From JBBRUG01 sp038247995 (GTDB lineage: Bacteria > Chloroflexota > Chloroflexia > Chloroflexales > Chloroflexaceae), in assembly GCA_038247995.1 (NCBI GenBank), contig JBBRUG010000122.1, forward strand, positions 1 through 15,503: a stretch of DNA of 15,503 nucleotides, in the 5' to 3' direction. The notes beneath the pieces are model-generated. The model saw nothing but the letters and a program-made list of their open reading frames with translations. It had not been told where the DNA came from and ran no database searches. Made by a program: the position numbers and the translations under genes. This document shows, in pieces, positions 1 through 6,824 of this stretch (positions within the stretch are counted from its first letter, which is position 1; the number at the start of each line of letters is the position of its first letter).

Positions 1-131
1 AACCGACCAAGCGAGTTGCCGTCGAGATAAATGTGATCTGGGTCGCTGATCTGAAAACGCTCGCGAAACGGGCGTAGTTCGTCGGCGGCGTCGAGGCTAT
101 GAGCGTAACTCGCATCGGTGGGTACTGACAT
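1..131 (-). CDS. kynU: Kynureninase, N-terminal part (cut by window edge)
   Basis: Kynureninase is a PLP enzyme that splits L-kynurenine to anthranilate and alanine (or 3-hydroxykynurenine to 3-hydroxyanthranilate) in tryptophan breakdown. Only the first 43 codons are present. Reading leftward from an ATG at 131-129 the protein begins MSVPTDASYAHSLDAAD and reaches HIYLDGNSLGR at the edge. The YLDGNSLG block near residue 35 is the hallmark N-terminal motif of the family, and the preceding 'LDAADELRPFRERF' pattern also fits. No strong Shine-Dalgarno is visible; the start rests on where family members begin. It lies 54 nt after the kynA stop on the same strand, so the two were probably cotranscribed. 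The active-site lysine and the rest of the protein lie outside the window, so integrity cannot be judged. Confidence 0.85.
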   Translation of the reverse strand, partial: MSVPTDASYAHSLDAADELRPFRERFQISDPDHIYLDGNSLGR

Positions 132-185
132 AGATTCGAGAGTCGCTTCTGCGCAATCGGCGAAATCTGCGGACTCCGACCGGCG

Positions 186-788
186 TTATAAACTTGAGCG
201 AATCGCCCAGAGATCGGGAAAACAGGGCTTGAGGGTTGTAGCCAGATAACCGGCGCCAGGCGATCCGCCGGTACCCATCTTGGCGCCAATCGTGCGCTCG
301 ACCATTTTGACGTGACGGTAGCGCCACTCTTGCATGCCCTCATCGAGATCGAGCAGGCGTTCGGCGACATTGGCCGCCTCGCCGCCGGCACGGTACACAG
401 CGATCAGCACGGCCTGCACCTCTGGATCGGGGGCGAGTGCTACGGTTACGTCACGGCTCTGCACATGAGCAGGCACCGGCCAACCGGCGCGGGCCACAGC
501 GGTCGGGTCGTCGGCGAAGTGGCCGCGAAAGGCGCCGAACTCCAGGGGCGTCATTGTTTCCAGCACATCGACCTGGGCGACAATTGTTTTGAGGATGGTA
601 AGCGTGCGGCGCAGCGTGCGGGCGGCGGAAGCCGATTCGCCGGCGCGCAACATAACCGCTAGGTGATCGCGCTCGTGGAGCAACTGCTTGAACCAGAGCT
701 CGTACACCTGATGGATCACAATGATGTGAGCGGTTTCGACATAGAAATTGTGCTGAGGATGCGCAGCGAAGCTGCACATCCTCAGCAC
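186..788 (-). CDS. kynA: Tryptophan 2,3-dioxygenase, truncated and internally deleted, possibly a pseudogene
   Basis: Tryptophan 2,3-dioxygenase is the heme enzyme that opens the indole ring of L-Trp to N-formylkynurenine. Seen: the distal-His helix 'IHQVYELWFKQLLHE' (His26), the proximal heme-ligand region 'YRHVKMVERTIG' (His159), and the C-terminal loop 'GTGGSPG' followed by 'FPDLWAIRSSL'. Missing: the usual N-terminal 'YGxYLxLDxLLxxQ' stretch and, between 'FGAFRGHF' (about residue 91) and 'AGWPVPAHVQSRD' (about 101), some 55-60 residues that normally carry the 'SGFQS.QYR.IE' motif with the substrate-carboxylate arginine. At 200 aa it is well below the usual 260-300 or more. The frame has no internal stop. 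The only upstream start is a GTG (788-786) at the outer base of the hairpin at 750-788, so residues 1-13 are encoded by the hairpin. Either a decayed gene or a divergent short form; decay favoured. Confidence 0.8.
   Translation of the reverse strand: MLRMCSFAAHPQHNFYVETAHIIVIHQVYELWFKQLLHERDHLAVMLRAGESASAARTLRRTLTILKTIVAQVDVLETMTPLEFGAFRGHFADDPTAVARAGWPVPAHVQSRDVTVALAPDPEVQAVLIAVYRAGGEAANVAERLLDLDEGMQEWRYRHVKMVERTIGAKMGTGGSPGAGYLATTLKPCFPDLWAIRSSL
750..788 (-). terminator. Long hairpin between aapP and kynA
   Basis: Two 18-base arms (GTGCTGAGGATG… and …CATCCTCAGCAC) flank a 3-base centre, with one mismatch that becomes a G-U pair in the minus-strand RNA. It begins 5 nt after the aapP stop. 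There is no proper U tract downstream (AATTTCT), so it may be a weak terminator, an mRNA 3'-end stabiliser or a dispersed palindrome rather than a classic Rho-independent terminator. The kynA remnant starts inside it. Confidence 0.6.
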
Positions 789-793
789 ATTAT

Positions 794-1543
794 TTAAAGA
801 ATTTGGCTGAGGAAGAGCTTGGTGCGTTCCTGGCGCGGGTTGGTGAAGAAGTGCTCGGGGGTGCCTTCTTCGACAATCTGGCCGCGATCCATGAAGATCA
901 CCCGATCGGCTACTTCGCGGGCAAAGCCCATCTCGTGGGTGACGCAGATCATCGTAATCCCCTCGCTCGCCAGCGTCTTCATTACGTCAAGTACCTCCTT
1001 GACCATCTCCGGGTCAAGCGCGGAGGTCGGCTCGTCGAAGAGCATAATCCGCGGCTCCATGGCCAGGGCGCGCGCGATCGCCACGCGCTGCTGCTGGCCG
1101 CCGGAGAGTTGGCCGGGAAACTTGTAGGCCTGTTCCTGGATGCCAACCCGCTCAAGAATCTCCAACGCCTTCGCTTCGCTCTCTTTGCGCGTTGTTTTGC
1201 GCACCCAGATCGGCGCCAGGGTGACATTCTGGATCACCGTCAGATGCGGGAAGAGGTTAAAGGACTGGAAGACCATGCCCGTCTCGCGGCGGATGGCGTC
1301 GATATTGCGAATATCGTTGGTCATCTCAATGCCGTCAACAACAATCCGGCCTTCCTGATGTTCTTCGAGGCGGTTGATCGTACGGATGAAAGTGCTTTTA
1401 CCGCTGCCCGAAGGGCCGCAGATCACCACCACTTCACCCTTCTTGACCCGCATCGTCACATCTTTGAGCGCCTGGAAATCGCCGTACCACTTGTTCACGC
1501 CCTCGCAGGCGATGATGTCTTCGCTGGAATGTTGTTCGCTCAT
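794..1543 (-). CDS. aapP: Amino-acid ABC transporter ATP-binding protein
   Basis: This is the cytoplasmic ATPase that powers the AapQM permease pair; the family is the GlnQ/HisP/AapP polar amino-acid type. At 249 aa it is full length. Visible motifs: Walker A GPSGSGKST (43-51), Q-loop Gln93 in MVFQSFNLFPH, signature LSGGQQQR (146-153), Walker B IMLFDE (166-171) with D-loop SALD, and switch His203 in VTHEMGFA. The ATG start is preceded by GAGGA at 8-nt spacing, and the gene begins 23 nt after the aapM stop, consistent with one operon. All catalytic residues are intact, so the transporter itself looks functional even though the next gene (kynA) does not. Confidence 0.95.
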   Translation of the reverse strand: MSEQHSSEDIIACEGVNKWYGDFQALKDVTMRVKKGEVVVICGPSGSGKSTFIRTINRLEEHQEGRIVVDGIEMTNDIRNIDAIRRETGMVFQSFNLFPHLTVIQNVTLAPIWVRKTTRKESEAKALEILERVGIQEQAYKFPGQLSGGQQQRVAIARALAMEPRIMLFDEPTSALDPEMVKEVLDVMKTLASEGITMICVTHEMGFAREVADRVIFMDRGQIVEEGTPEHFFTNPRQERTKLFLSQIL

Positions 1544-1566
1544 TGAAGGTATTCCTCGCTACGCGC

Positions 1567-2802
1567 TTAGTGCTTCGTTGCGTTGACCTGTTCCTCAATC
1601 CGCTTACTAGTGCGCGACATGCTGAAGCTAAAGATCCAGTAGATCGCGGCAATCACGAGAAAGACTTCGCGCCAGACGCCGCCGGGCGTGCCGAGCCACT
1701 GGGGCTGGCCGACGATATTTTGCGCCGCGCCGAGCAGATCGGCGAGGCCGACGATCACCACCAGCGAGGTATCCTTGAACAGGCTGATAAACTGGCCGAC
1801 GAGCACCGGGATAACTGCACGGAGCGCCTGGGGCAAGGTGATCAATAGGATTGTCTGCACCGTGTTCAAGCCCAACGCGCGCGCTGCTTCCGTCTGGCCG
1901 CGCGGCAGGGACTGCAAACCGCCGCGCACGTTTTCGGCGAGGTAGGCGGCGCTGAAGAGCGTAACGGCAACCATCGCGCGGATCAACTGATCGACCCGTT
2001 CACCGCCGGGCAAGAAGAGCGGCAGCAGCAGCGAACCCATAAACAGCACGGTGATGAGGGGCACGCCGCGGATCAGTTCGATATAGGCGATACAGAAGAA
2101 CTTGATCACCGGAAATTCGCTGCGACGACCGAGGGCCAGCAACACGCCAAGCGGGAAGGAGAGCACGATACCGCTGATCGACAGAAGCAACGTAAGCAGC
2201 AGGCCGCCCCAGAGATTCGTATTTACCAGCGTGAGGCCGGCGAACCCGCCGCGAATAAGCAATACGACGGCGGGATACAGCAAGAACCAGGTGATCAACA
2301 GCGGCCAGCGCAAACGCTCCCCGCCGGCGCGCCCAAGGAAATACGTGCCACCGGTTACGGCCGCGCTACTGAGCAGCAACGCCCAGGCCGGCAACGCCAC
2401 CTGACCCTCGACGGGCGGCGGCAGCAGAAAGGCGAGCAGGCCCAATACCGCCATGATGCCAATGAAACCAATCGCGATCCCGCGCAGAAGGCCACGCCAG
2501 GTTCCAGCGCTGAGGCCGAGCAGTAGCGCCACAAGGAGCACGGCGATCTGTGGGCGCCAGATCTGATCGATCGGGTACGTCCAGGTGAAGAGCAGCTTCA
2601 GGTTGGTGAATGCCGCCGGCCAACCCTGCGTCTGGAAGATCCAGCGACCGAAGCTGGTGATGACCTGCACCACGAAGACGAGTAGCACCACGCTAATGAT
2701 CGCGTTGAACCAGCTTGAAAACAGGTTCTGGCGCAACCAATCGACAATTAGTGCTGAAGTGCGAGGCAAGCGCGTTTGCTGCTGTGAAACACGTGTAGCC
2801 AT
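1567..2802 (-). CDS. aapM: Amino-acid ABC transporter permease (AapM type)
   Basis: This is an integral membrane permease of the His/Glu/Gln/Arg family, forming the channel with AapQ. At 411 aa it has the long AapM-like form, with extra hydrophobic segments in the N-terminal half before the BPD_transp_1 domain. The cytoplasmic EAA loop that docks on the ATPase starts at about residue 305 (EAARALGLNT…LPQALR). The C-terminus is basic (SRTSKRIEEQ). The ATG start has AAGGAG 8 nt upstream, and this Shine-Dalgarno overlaps the TAA stop of aapQ (TAAGGAG), which suggests translational coupling. It lies between aapQ and aapP in the canonical J-Q-M-P order. Confidence 0.93.
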   Translation of the reverse strand: MATRVSQQQTRLPRTSALIVDWLRQNLFSSWFNAIISVVLLVFVVQVITSFGRWIFQTQGWPAAFTNLKLLFTWTYPIDQIWRPQIAVLLVALLLGLSAGTWRGLLRGIAIGFIGIMAVLGLLAFLLPPPVEGQVALPAWALLLSSAAVTGGTYFLGRAGGERLRWPLLITWFLLYPAVVLLIRGGFAGLTLVNTNLWGGLLLTLLLSISGIVLSFPLGVLLALGRRSEFPVIKFFCIAYIELIRGVPLITVLFMGSLLLPLFLPGGERVDQLIRAMVAVTLFSAAYLAENVRGGLQSLPRGQTEAARALGLNTVQTILLITLPQALRAVIPVLVGQFISLFKDTSLVVIVGLADLLGAAQNIVGQPQWLGTPGGVWREVFLVIAAIYWIFSFSMSRTSKRIEEQVNATKH

Positions 2803-2814
2803 GCCCAGTACTCC

Positions 2815-4011
2815 TTAGCGCTCAACCAGCTGAATGCGCCGGTTGTACCAATTCATCAGCAGCGACGTAATCAAACTCACACTCAGATAACTGAGCATCA
2901 GCATCAGAATGACCGGAACAGCCTGGCCCGTCTGGTTATTGATCGTACTTGCGACGTAGAAGAGATCGGGGTAGGCTACGGCAATCGCCAGGCTGCTATT
3001 CTTCGTCAGGTTCAGGTACTGGCTCGTGAGTGGCGGGATCATAATCCGCAGCGCCTGCGGGAAAATCACGAGCCGCAGTGTCTGCCCCGGCGTAAGGCCG
3101 AGCGCGCGGGCGGCTTCACGCTGACCTTTATTCACCGCCTGGATGCCACTGCGGACGATCTCGCCGATAAACACCGCCGTATAGATCACCAGGCCGATGA
3201 GCAACGCAGCGAAGCTGGCCGTAACCGTAATGCCGCCTTCAAAATTGAAGCGCTCAAGTTGCGGAATCTCAAGCACCAGCGGCCAGGCGCCGGCAATAAA
3301 AAAAGTGGCGACAAAGCCCACCAACGCGGTACCCAGAGCGATCAACAGTGCATAGGGCAGCGCCACGCCGGGCCGGTCGCGACGCACAAACTGGATACGG
3401 CGTATGACATAGAAGATCACGCCGACTGCGACGCCGACCAGCAACCAGGGCACCCAGAAACTGAAGCTGTCGGCGAGGCGTGGCCAGGCAAGAGTCACGC
3501 CACGATTGTGCAAGAATAGCACGCCGCCGACTTCAATACTCTCTTGAACGCGGGGAAACGCTTTGGTTAAAAAGAACCAGAAGATCAGTTGCAGGAGCAA
3601 CGGAATATTGCGTACGATTTCAACATACGCCGTTGCGAGGTTGCGCAACAGCCAATTGCTGGAGAGCCGACAGATCCCGAGCACAACCCCCAGGAACGTA
3701 GCCAGAATAATGCCGACGATGGCGATGCGCACCGTATTCAGAATGCCGACGATAAACGCCTGCCCGTAGGTCATGCTTGGGTCGTAGGCGATCACGCTTT
3801 CGGCGATCGGGAAGCCGGCGGACACGGTGAGGAACGAAAACGTCGGCAGCAGGTTAACTCGCCGCAGACCATTCATCATATTCGCATAGAGCCACCAGAG
3901 CCCGCCGATCACGATGATGGCAAAGACTACCTGTACGATGATCGCAATGATCCGCGTATCACGATAGAACGGGATGCTCGTACGCTGAATAGGGGGTGTG
4001 GATGTGGCCAT
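2815..4011 (-). CDS. aapQ: Amino-acid ABC transporter permease (AapQ type)
   Basis: This is the partner permease of AapM, about 398 aa, matching the roughly 400-aa AapQ family. It has a hydrophobic segment near residues 20-42 (IIAIIVQVVFAIIVIGGLWWL), further membrane segments, and the EAA docking loop from about residue 299 (EAARALGLTP…FPQALR), followed by the 'LTKNSSLAIAVAYPDLF' helix typical of the family. The frame is open to 4056, but those extra 15 codons (MGEALLRPLM…) read through half of a perfect palindrome and resemble no permease. The ATG at 4011, giving MATSTPPIQ, is therefore preferred, although only a weak GGGAT-like Shine-Dalgarno precedes it. The 61-nt gap to aapJ is largely filled by the hairpin at 4025-4063. 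Confidence 0.92.
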   Translation of the reverse strand: MATSTPPIQRTSIPFYRDTRIIAIIVQVVFAIIVIGGLWWLYANMMNGLRRVNLLPTFSFLTVSAGFPIAESVIAYDPSMTYGQAFIVGILNTVRIAIVGIILATFLGVVLGICRLSSNWLLRNLATAYVEIVRNIPLLLQLIFWFFLTKAFPRVQESIEVGGVLFLHNRGVTLAWPRLADSFSFWVPWLLVGVAVGVIFYVIRRIQFVRRDRPGVALPYALLIALGTALVGFVATFFIAGAWPLVLEIPQLERFNFEGGITVTASFAALLIGLVIYTAVFIGEIVRSGIQAVNKGQREAARALGLTPGQTLRLVIFPQALRIMIPPLTSQYLNLTKNSSLAIAVAYPDLFYVASTINNQTGQAVPVILMLMLSYLSVSLITSLLMNWYNRRIQLVER

Positions 4012-4024
4012 GCACTGATCCCGG

Positions 4025-4063
4025 ATCATCAATGGGCGAAGCAATGCTTCGCCCATTGATGAT
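4025..4063 (-). repeat. Perfect 19-bp palindrome between aapJ and aapQ
   Basis: The arm ATCATCAATGGGCGAAGCA is followed by one base and then its exact reverse complement. Such a stem-loop directly after a binding-protein gene usually protects the upstream message or partly terminates transcription, so that binding protein exceeds permease (known for REP elements in the E. coli mal operon; inferred here). There is no U tract on the minus strand. It shares the central core AAGCAATGCTT with the palindrome at 9807-9839. Confidence 0.75.
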
Positions 4064-4072
4064 GGTGAAGAA

Positions 4073-5260
4073 CTAGCGGAACGGTGGCGAGTAGAGCAGA
4101 CCGCCGTCGGTGTAGAGCGAGTTCAGGCCGCGGGGCAGGTTAAACGGCGTGTCGGGGCCGAGGTGGCGGTTGTAGATCTCCTCGTAATTCCCCACCGCAG
4201 TAATCACGCGCGCGGTGAAATCGTTCGGCAAGCCGATGCCGGCGCCAAGCTCACCCTCAAGGCCGAGGAAGCGGCGGATATCGGGGTTTTCGCTGGAGGC
4301 GAACTCGCTGAGGTTAGCGGTAGTGATGCCAAACTCTTCCGCCTGGAAGGTAGCGAAGGTGATCCAGCGTACCGCATCGCCCCACTGCTGATCACCATGG
4401 GCGACCGACGGGCCAAGCGGCTCCTTCGACATCGTCACCTCGAGGATCGAGTGCTCAGCCGGGTTGGTCAGCAGCGTCTGGCTGCTCACGAGGCCCGACT
4501 TGTCGGTCGTGAAGCCGTCGCACTGACCGGCGTCGTAGGCGCTGCGCGTGGCGTCGCCGTCGGCGAAGACCACCGGCGTGAACGACAGGCCCCGCTGGCG
4601 AAACTGGTCGGCCAGGTTGAGTTCCGTCGTCGTGCCCGTCTGCACACAGATCGTCGCGCCGTCCATGTCTTCGAGCGTTGTGATGCCGCTGTCGATGCGT
4701 ACCATCATACCCTGACCGTCGTAAAAAGTAACCGGCGCCCACTCCAGCGCCAGGCTACCGTCGCGACCGAGGGTGTAGGTGCTGTTACGGATCAGCACGT
4801 CGATCTCACCCGTCTGCAGAGCGGTGAACCGATCAGCAGCGCTGAGCGGGCGATACTCGACAGCGTCCGGGTCGTCCAACAGCGCCGCCGCAACGGCGCG
4901 GCAGAAGTCGATGTCGAACCCGGTGTAGACGCCGGCGGCGTCGACGGTGGCGAAGCCCGGCAGCGGGTTGTTGTTCACGCCGCAGATGACGCTCCCGCGG
5001 CTGATAATCGTCTGGATGCGGCCACCCGTGGCGGGCTGGGCAGCATCGCTGGGGGCGGGGGCGGGCACAGCCGTAGCAGCGGGAGCGGCGGGTGCCGCGG
5101 TGGCCGGGGCCGCGGTGGCTGGGGCCGGGGCCGGGGCTGCCGGCGCAGCGGTGGCCGGCGCGGCCGGAGCTTCTGTAGCGGCCTGCTGCGGGGCTTGCCC
5201 GCAGGCTGCCAGCACCAGCGCAAGGCTGGCTGCAAGCAAGGTGAGCATCTGTCTTCGCAT
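4073..5260 (-). CDS. aapJ: General L-amino-acid ABC transporter substrate-binding lipoprotein
   Basis: This is the extracytoplasmic receptor of the Aap transporter, in the SBP_bac_3 family. Residues 1-20 form a lipoprotein signal (MRRQM, hydrophobic core, lipobox LAAC with Cys20). Residues 21-80 are a low-complexity Ala/Pro/Thr linker that lifts the domain off the membrane. The binding domain follows, with AapJ-type blocks: CGVNNNPLPGFATVDAAGVY, GFDIDFCRAVAAALL, LSAADRFTALQTGEIDVLIRN and FYDGQGMMVR. The match to rhizobial AapJ across these blocks is strong. At 395 aa it is longer than typical AapJ (about 340) because of the linker. The ATG is preceded by AAGAGGAG at 5-nt spacing. It is first in the operon, with a promoter about 110 nt upstream and a hairpin just after its stop. 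The exact substrate range cannot be read from sequence; the Aap family imports many L-amino acids. Confidence 0.93.
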   Translation of the reverse strand: MRRQMLTLLAASLALVLAACGQAPQQAATEAPAAPATAAPAAPAPAPATAAPATAAPAAPAATAVPAPAPSDAAQPATGGRIQTIISRGSVICGVNNNPLPGFATVDAAGVYTGFDIDFCRAVAAALLDDPDAVEYRPLSAADRFTALQTGEIDVLIRNSTYTLGRDGSLALEWAPVTFYDGQGMMVRIDSGITTLEDMDGATICVQTGTTTELNLADQFRQRGLSFTPVVFADGDATRSAYDAGQCDGFTTDKSGLVSSQTLLTNPAEHSILEVTMSKEPLGPSVAHGDQQWGDAVRWITFATFQAEEFGITTANLSEFASSENPDIRRFLGLEGELGAGIGLPNDFTARVITAVGNYEEIYNRHLGPDTPFNLPRGLNSLYTDGGLLYSPPFR

Positions 5261-5294
5261 GAAAACTCCTCTTATGGTACATCAGCGCGTACAC

Positions 5295-5313
5295 AGCCAA
5301 ACCAGTATTGGCT
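5295..5313 (-). promoter_or_regulatory. Small stem-loop in aapJ 5' leader
   Basis: AGCCAA and TTGGCT, 6-base arms around a 7-base loop, lie in the roughly 105-nt leader between the predicted aapJ transcription start and the ATG. It could be a minor leader structure or operator. No known riboswitch fold was recognised. Confidence 0.3.
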
Positions 5314-5371
5314 CCGTATACGACGCAGCGAACCCCAAAAATATGAGATTGTCTCTAGGGAATTGCTCAGG

Positions 5372-5400
5372 ATTGTATCACAATACGGGTTAACGTGCAA
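5372..5400 (-). promoter_or_regulatory. Sigma70-type promoter of the aapJQMP operon
   Basis: On the minus strand a -35 TTGCAC (5400-5395) and a -10 TACAAT (5377-5372) are separated by exactly 17 bases. Transcription would start near 5365, leaving a leader of about 105 nt. It is the only good promoter match upstream of aapJ and lies about 65 bases from the divergent promoter for the SH3 gene. Confidence 0.65.
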
Positions 5401-5465
5401 CGTGGCTGGTCGAGCCGACGGCGGAACAACTTACACATCTGGCGCGATCCATGCCGCGATACCGC

Positions 5466-5494
5466 TTGCAAGTGCGGCCACGTTGTCATATCAT
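5466..5494 (+). promoter_or_regulatory. Putative promoter of the SH3/exonuclease operon
   Basis: TTGCAA (5466-5471), a 17-base spacer and TATCAT (5489-5494) predict a start near 5501, about 45 nt before the ATG at 5547. The -35 matches consensus at 4 of 6 bases and the -10 at 5 of 6. It is divergent to the aapJ promoter. Confidence 0.5.
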
Positions 5495-5546
5495 ATGGAA
5501 GATGTATGTCTAAATCTGGCTGCTGAAAGAAAGAGCCACAACTTCC

Positions 5547-6824
5547 ATGCAAGATCTGCTCAGCCAGCTTGACCCGCCCCTCGCGATTGGCTTGATCATC
5601 ATTGGCCTGCTGGCGCTGGTGGCCGTGGTGTTTCTCGCCCGGCGACGGCGACGTCAGGTTGAACCCGATGAGAGCGAAAGCGTACCATCCAATCTCGGCG
5701 GGATGGTCGATTACACCACGCTCCAAGACGAAGAACCACAAAGCTGGCGTGACCGGTTCAACAACCTCTCCCTGGCCGGAAAGATTCTCGTTGCCCTTAT
5801 TCCACTGCTCGCCTTGTTGGGCTTGGTAGTGCTGATTCTGCTGACCTTGCCCCCGAGTGAGCCGACATCCGGCCCGCCACCAACCGTAGTCCCCGTATCG
5901 CTCACTGTTACCAAAGCCGACCTCGTGCGAACAACACCGGAACAGGGCGTGCTCATTGAATTGGAGACGACGGGCCTCAGTGATGGGACTGAGGTGATAG
6001 CCGAAATGCTCGCTGATGGGCAACCCTTTGCCTGGCTGAACCCGGATCAGGCGCGGGGCAGTATCAGCAACAATCGCGCCGAGATCCGCGCCAATCGCGC
6101 TGAGGGCGCACCCACGCCGCAAGAAAATGTCAACTATACGGTGCTCGTCCGCACCAACGACGGCCAGACGGTCGGCGAGGCGCCCTTCCTGACGGCGCCC
6201 TTCACCGATGCATTCTTCAGCGGTTCCGCCGTCGTTGAGCAACCAGTTCCAACACCGGCGCCGACGGCAACACCGGCCCCGACACCCGAACCGGGCATTA
6301 CGCCGGAACCAGAACCGGCACCAGAACCAGAACCAGAGCCGGAATTACCCACTGGGCCGGCCGGTGGTGTGGCCAACGGCGGCAATGTACGTGCCTTGCC
6401 ACAGATCACTGCCGATAATGTAATCGGTGGAATCAACGCTGGTGAAGAAGTACAAATCCTGGCCCGCACTCCGAATGGTCTCTGGTATCGTGTGCGCACC
6501 ATCCGCGACGAAGTCGGTTGGGTAAGCGCCAGCCTGCTCACGGTTGATGCGACAATCGCGGCCCAGGTGCCGACAGCCGCCGTCGTCTCAGTCTTCCAGA
6601 ATGGGCCGGTATTTGAACGACCCGATCTCGCCAGTACGCAGATCGATCGGGTGAATGCCGCCGCGCAGATCGCTAACTCTGAAGTTGTTGAACTGCTACG
6701 CAAGACGGCCGATAGTGCCTGGTATGAAGTCGTCAATGCGCGCAGCGTTACGGGTTGGGTGCAGGCCGAACTACTCGGCATTCCGCCTGAAGTTGCCGCC
6801 CAAGTACCGGTGGCTGAGGAATGA
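5547..6824 (+). CDS. Membrane-anchored protein with two SH3-like domains
   Basis: A 425-aa protein. Seen in order: a hydrophobic segment at about 12-31 followed by a basic stop (ARRRRR), a short cytoplasm-like stretch, a second hydrophobic segment at about 77-100, a beta-rich region (about 113-220), a Pro/Glu/Thr linker (about 230-272, TPAPTATPAPTPEPG…EPEPEPE), then two bacterial SH3-like domains (about 277-333 with 'VRALPQITADNVIGGINAGEEVQILART', WYRV, GWVSASLL; and about 345-410 with WYEV, GWVQAELL). Such SH3b domains usually bind cell-wall or surface ligands outside the membrane; the ligand here is unknown. An AAAGAG precedes the ATG by about 11 nt. The stop overlaps the next start (ATGA), so it is translationally coupled to the exonuclease. 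No enzyme domain is visible, so it may be a scaffold or sensor. Confidence 0.85.
   Translation: MQDLLSQLDPPLAIGLIIIGLLALVAVVFLARRRRRQVEPDESESVPSNLGGMVDYTTLQDEEPQSWRDRFNNLSLAGKILVALIPLLALLGLVVLILLTLPPSEPTSGPPPTVVPVSLTVTKADLVRTTPEQGVLIELETTGLSDGTEVIAEMLADGQPFAWLNPDQARGSISNNRAEIRANRAEGAPTPQENVNYTVLVRTNDGQTVGEAPFLTAPFTDAFFSGSAVVEQPVPTPAPTATPAPTPEPGITPEPEPAPEPEPEPELPTGPAGGVANGGNVRALPQITADNVIGGINAGEEVQILARTPNGLWYRVRTIRDEVGWVSASLLTVDATIAAQVPTAAVVSVFQNGPVFERPDLASTQIDRVNAAAQIANSEVVELLRKTADSAWYEVVNARSVTGWVQAELLGIPPEVAAQVPVAEE

Noticed and set aside
451..777. A 108-codon minus-strand frame overlapping kynA as the 'missing' part of the dioxygenase
   Set aside because: Its translation is Arg/Ala/Pro-rich shadow sequence and contains none of the missing TDO motifs.
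4012..4056. Upstream extension of aapQ (MGEALLRPLM…)
   Set aside because: It is encoded by the arm of a perfect palindrome; AapQ proteins align from MATSTPPIQ onwards.
4163..5572. A 469-codon open frame on the plus strand opposite aapJ
   Set aside because: It is antisense to a clearly conserved binding-protein gene, has Arg/Gly-rich low complexity opposite the Ala/Pro linker, and shows no domain.
5367..6242. A 291-codon minus-strand frame opposite the SH3 gene
   Set aside because: It runs across the divergent promoter region and the sense gene's membrane segments; no motifs.
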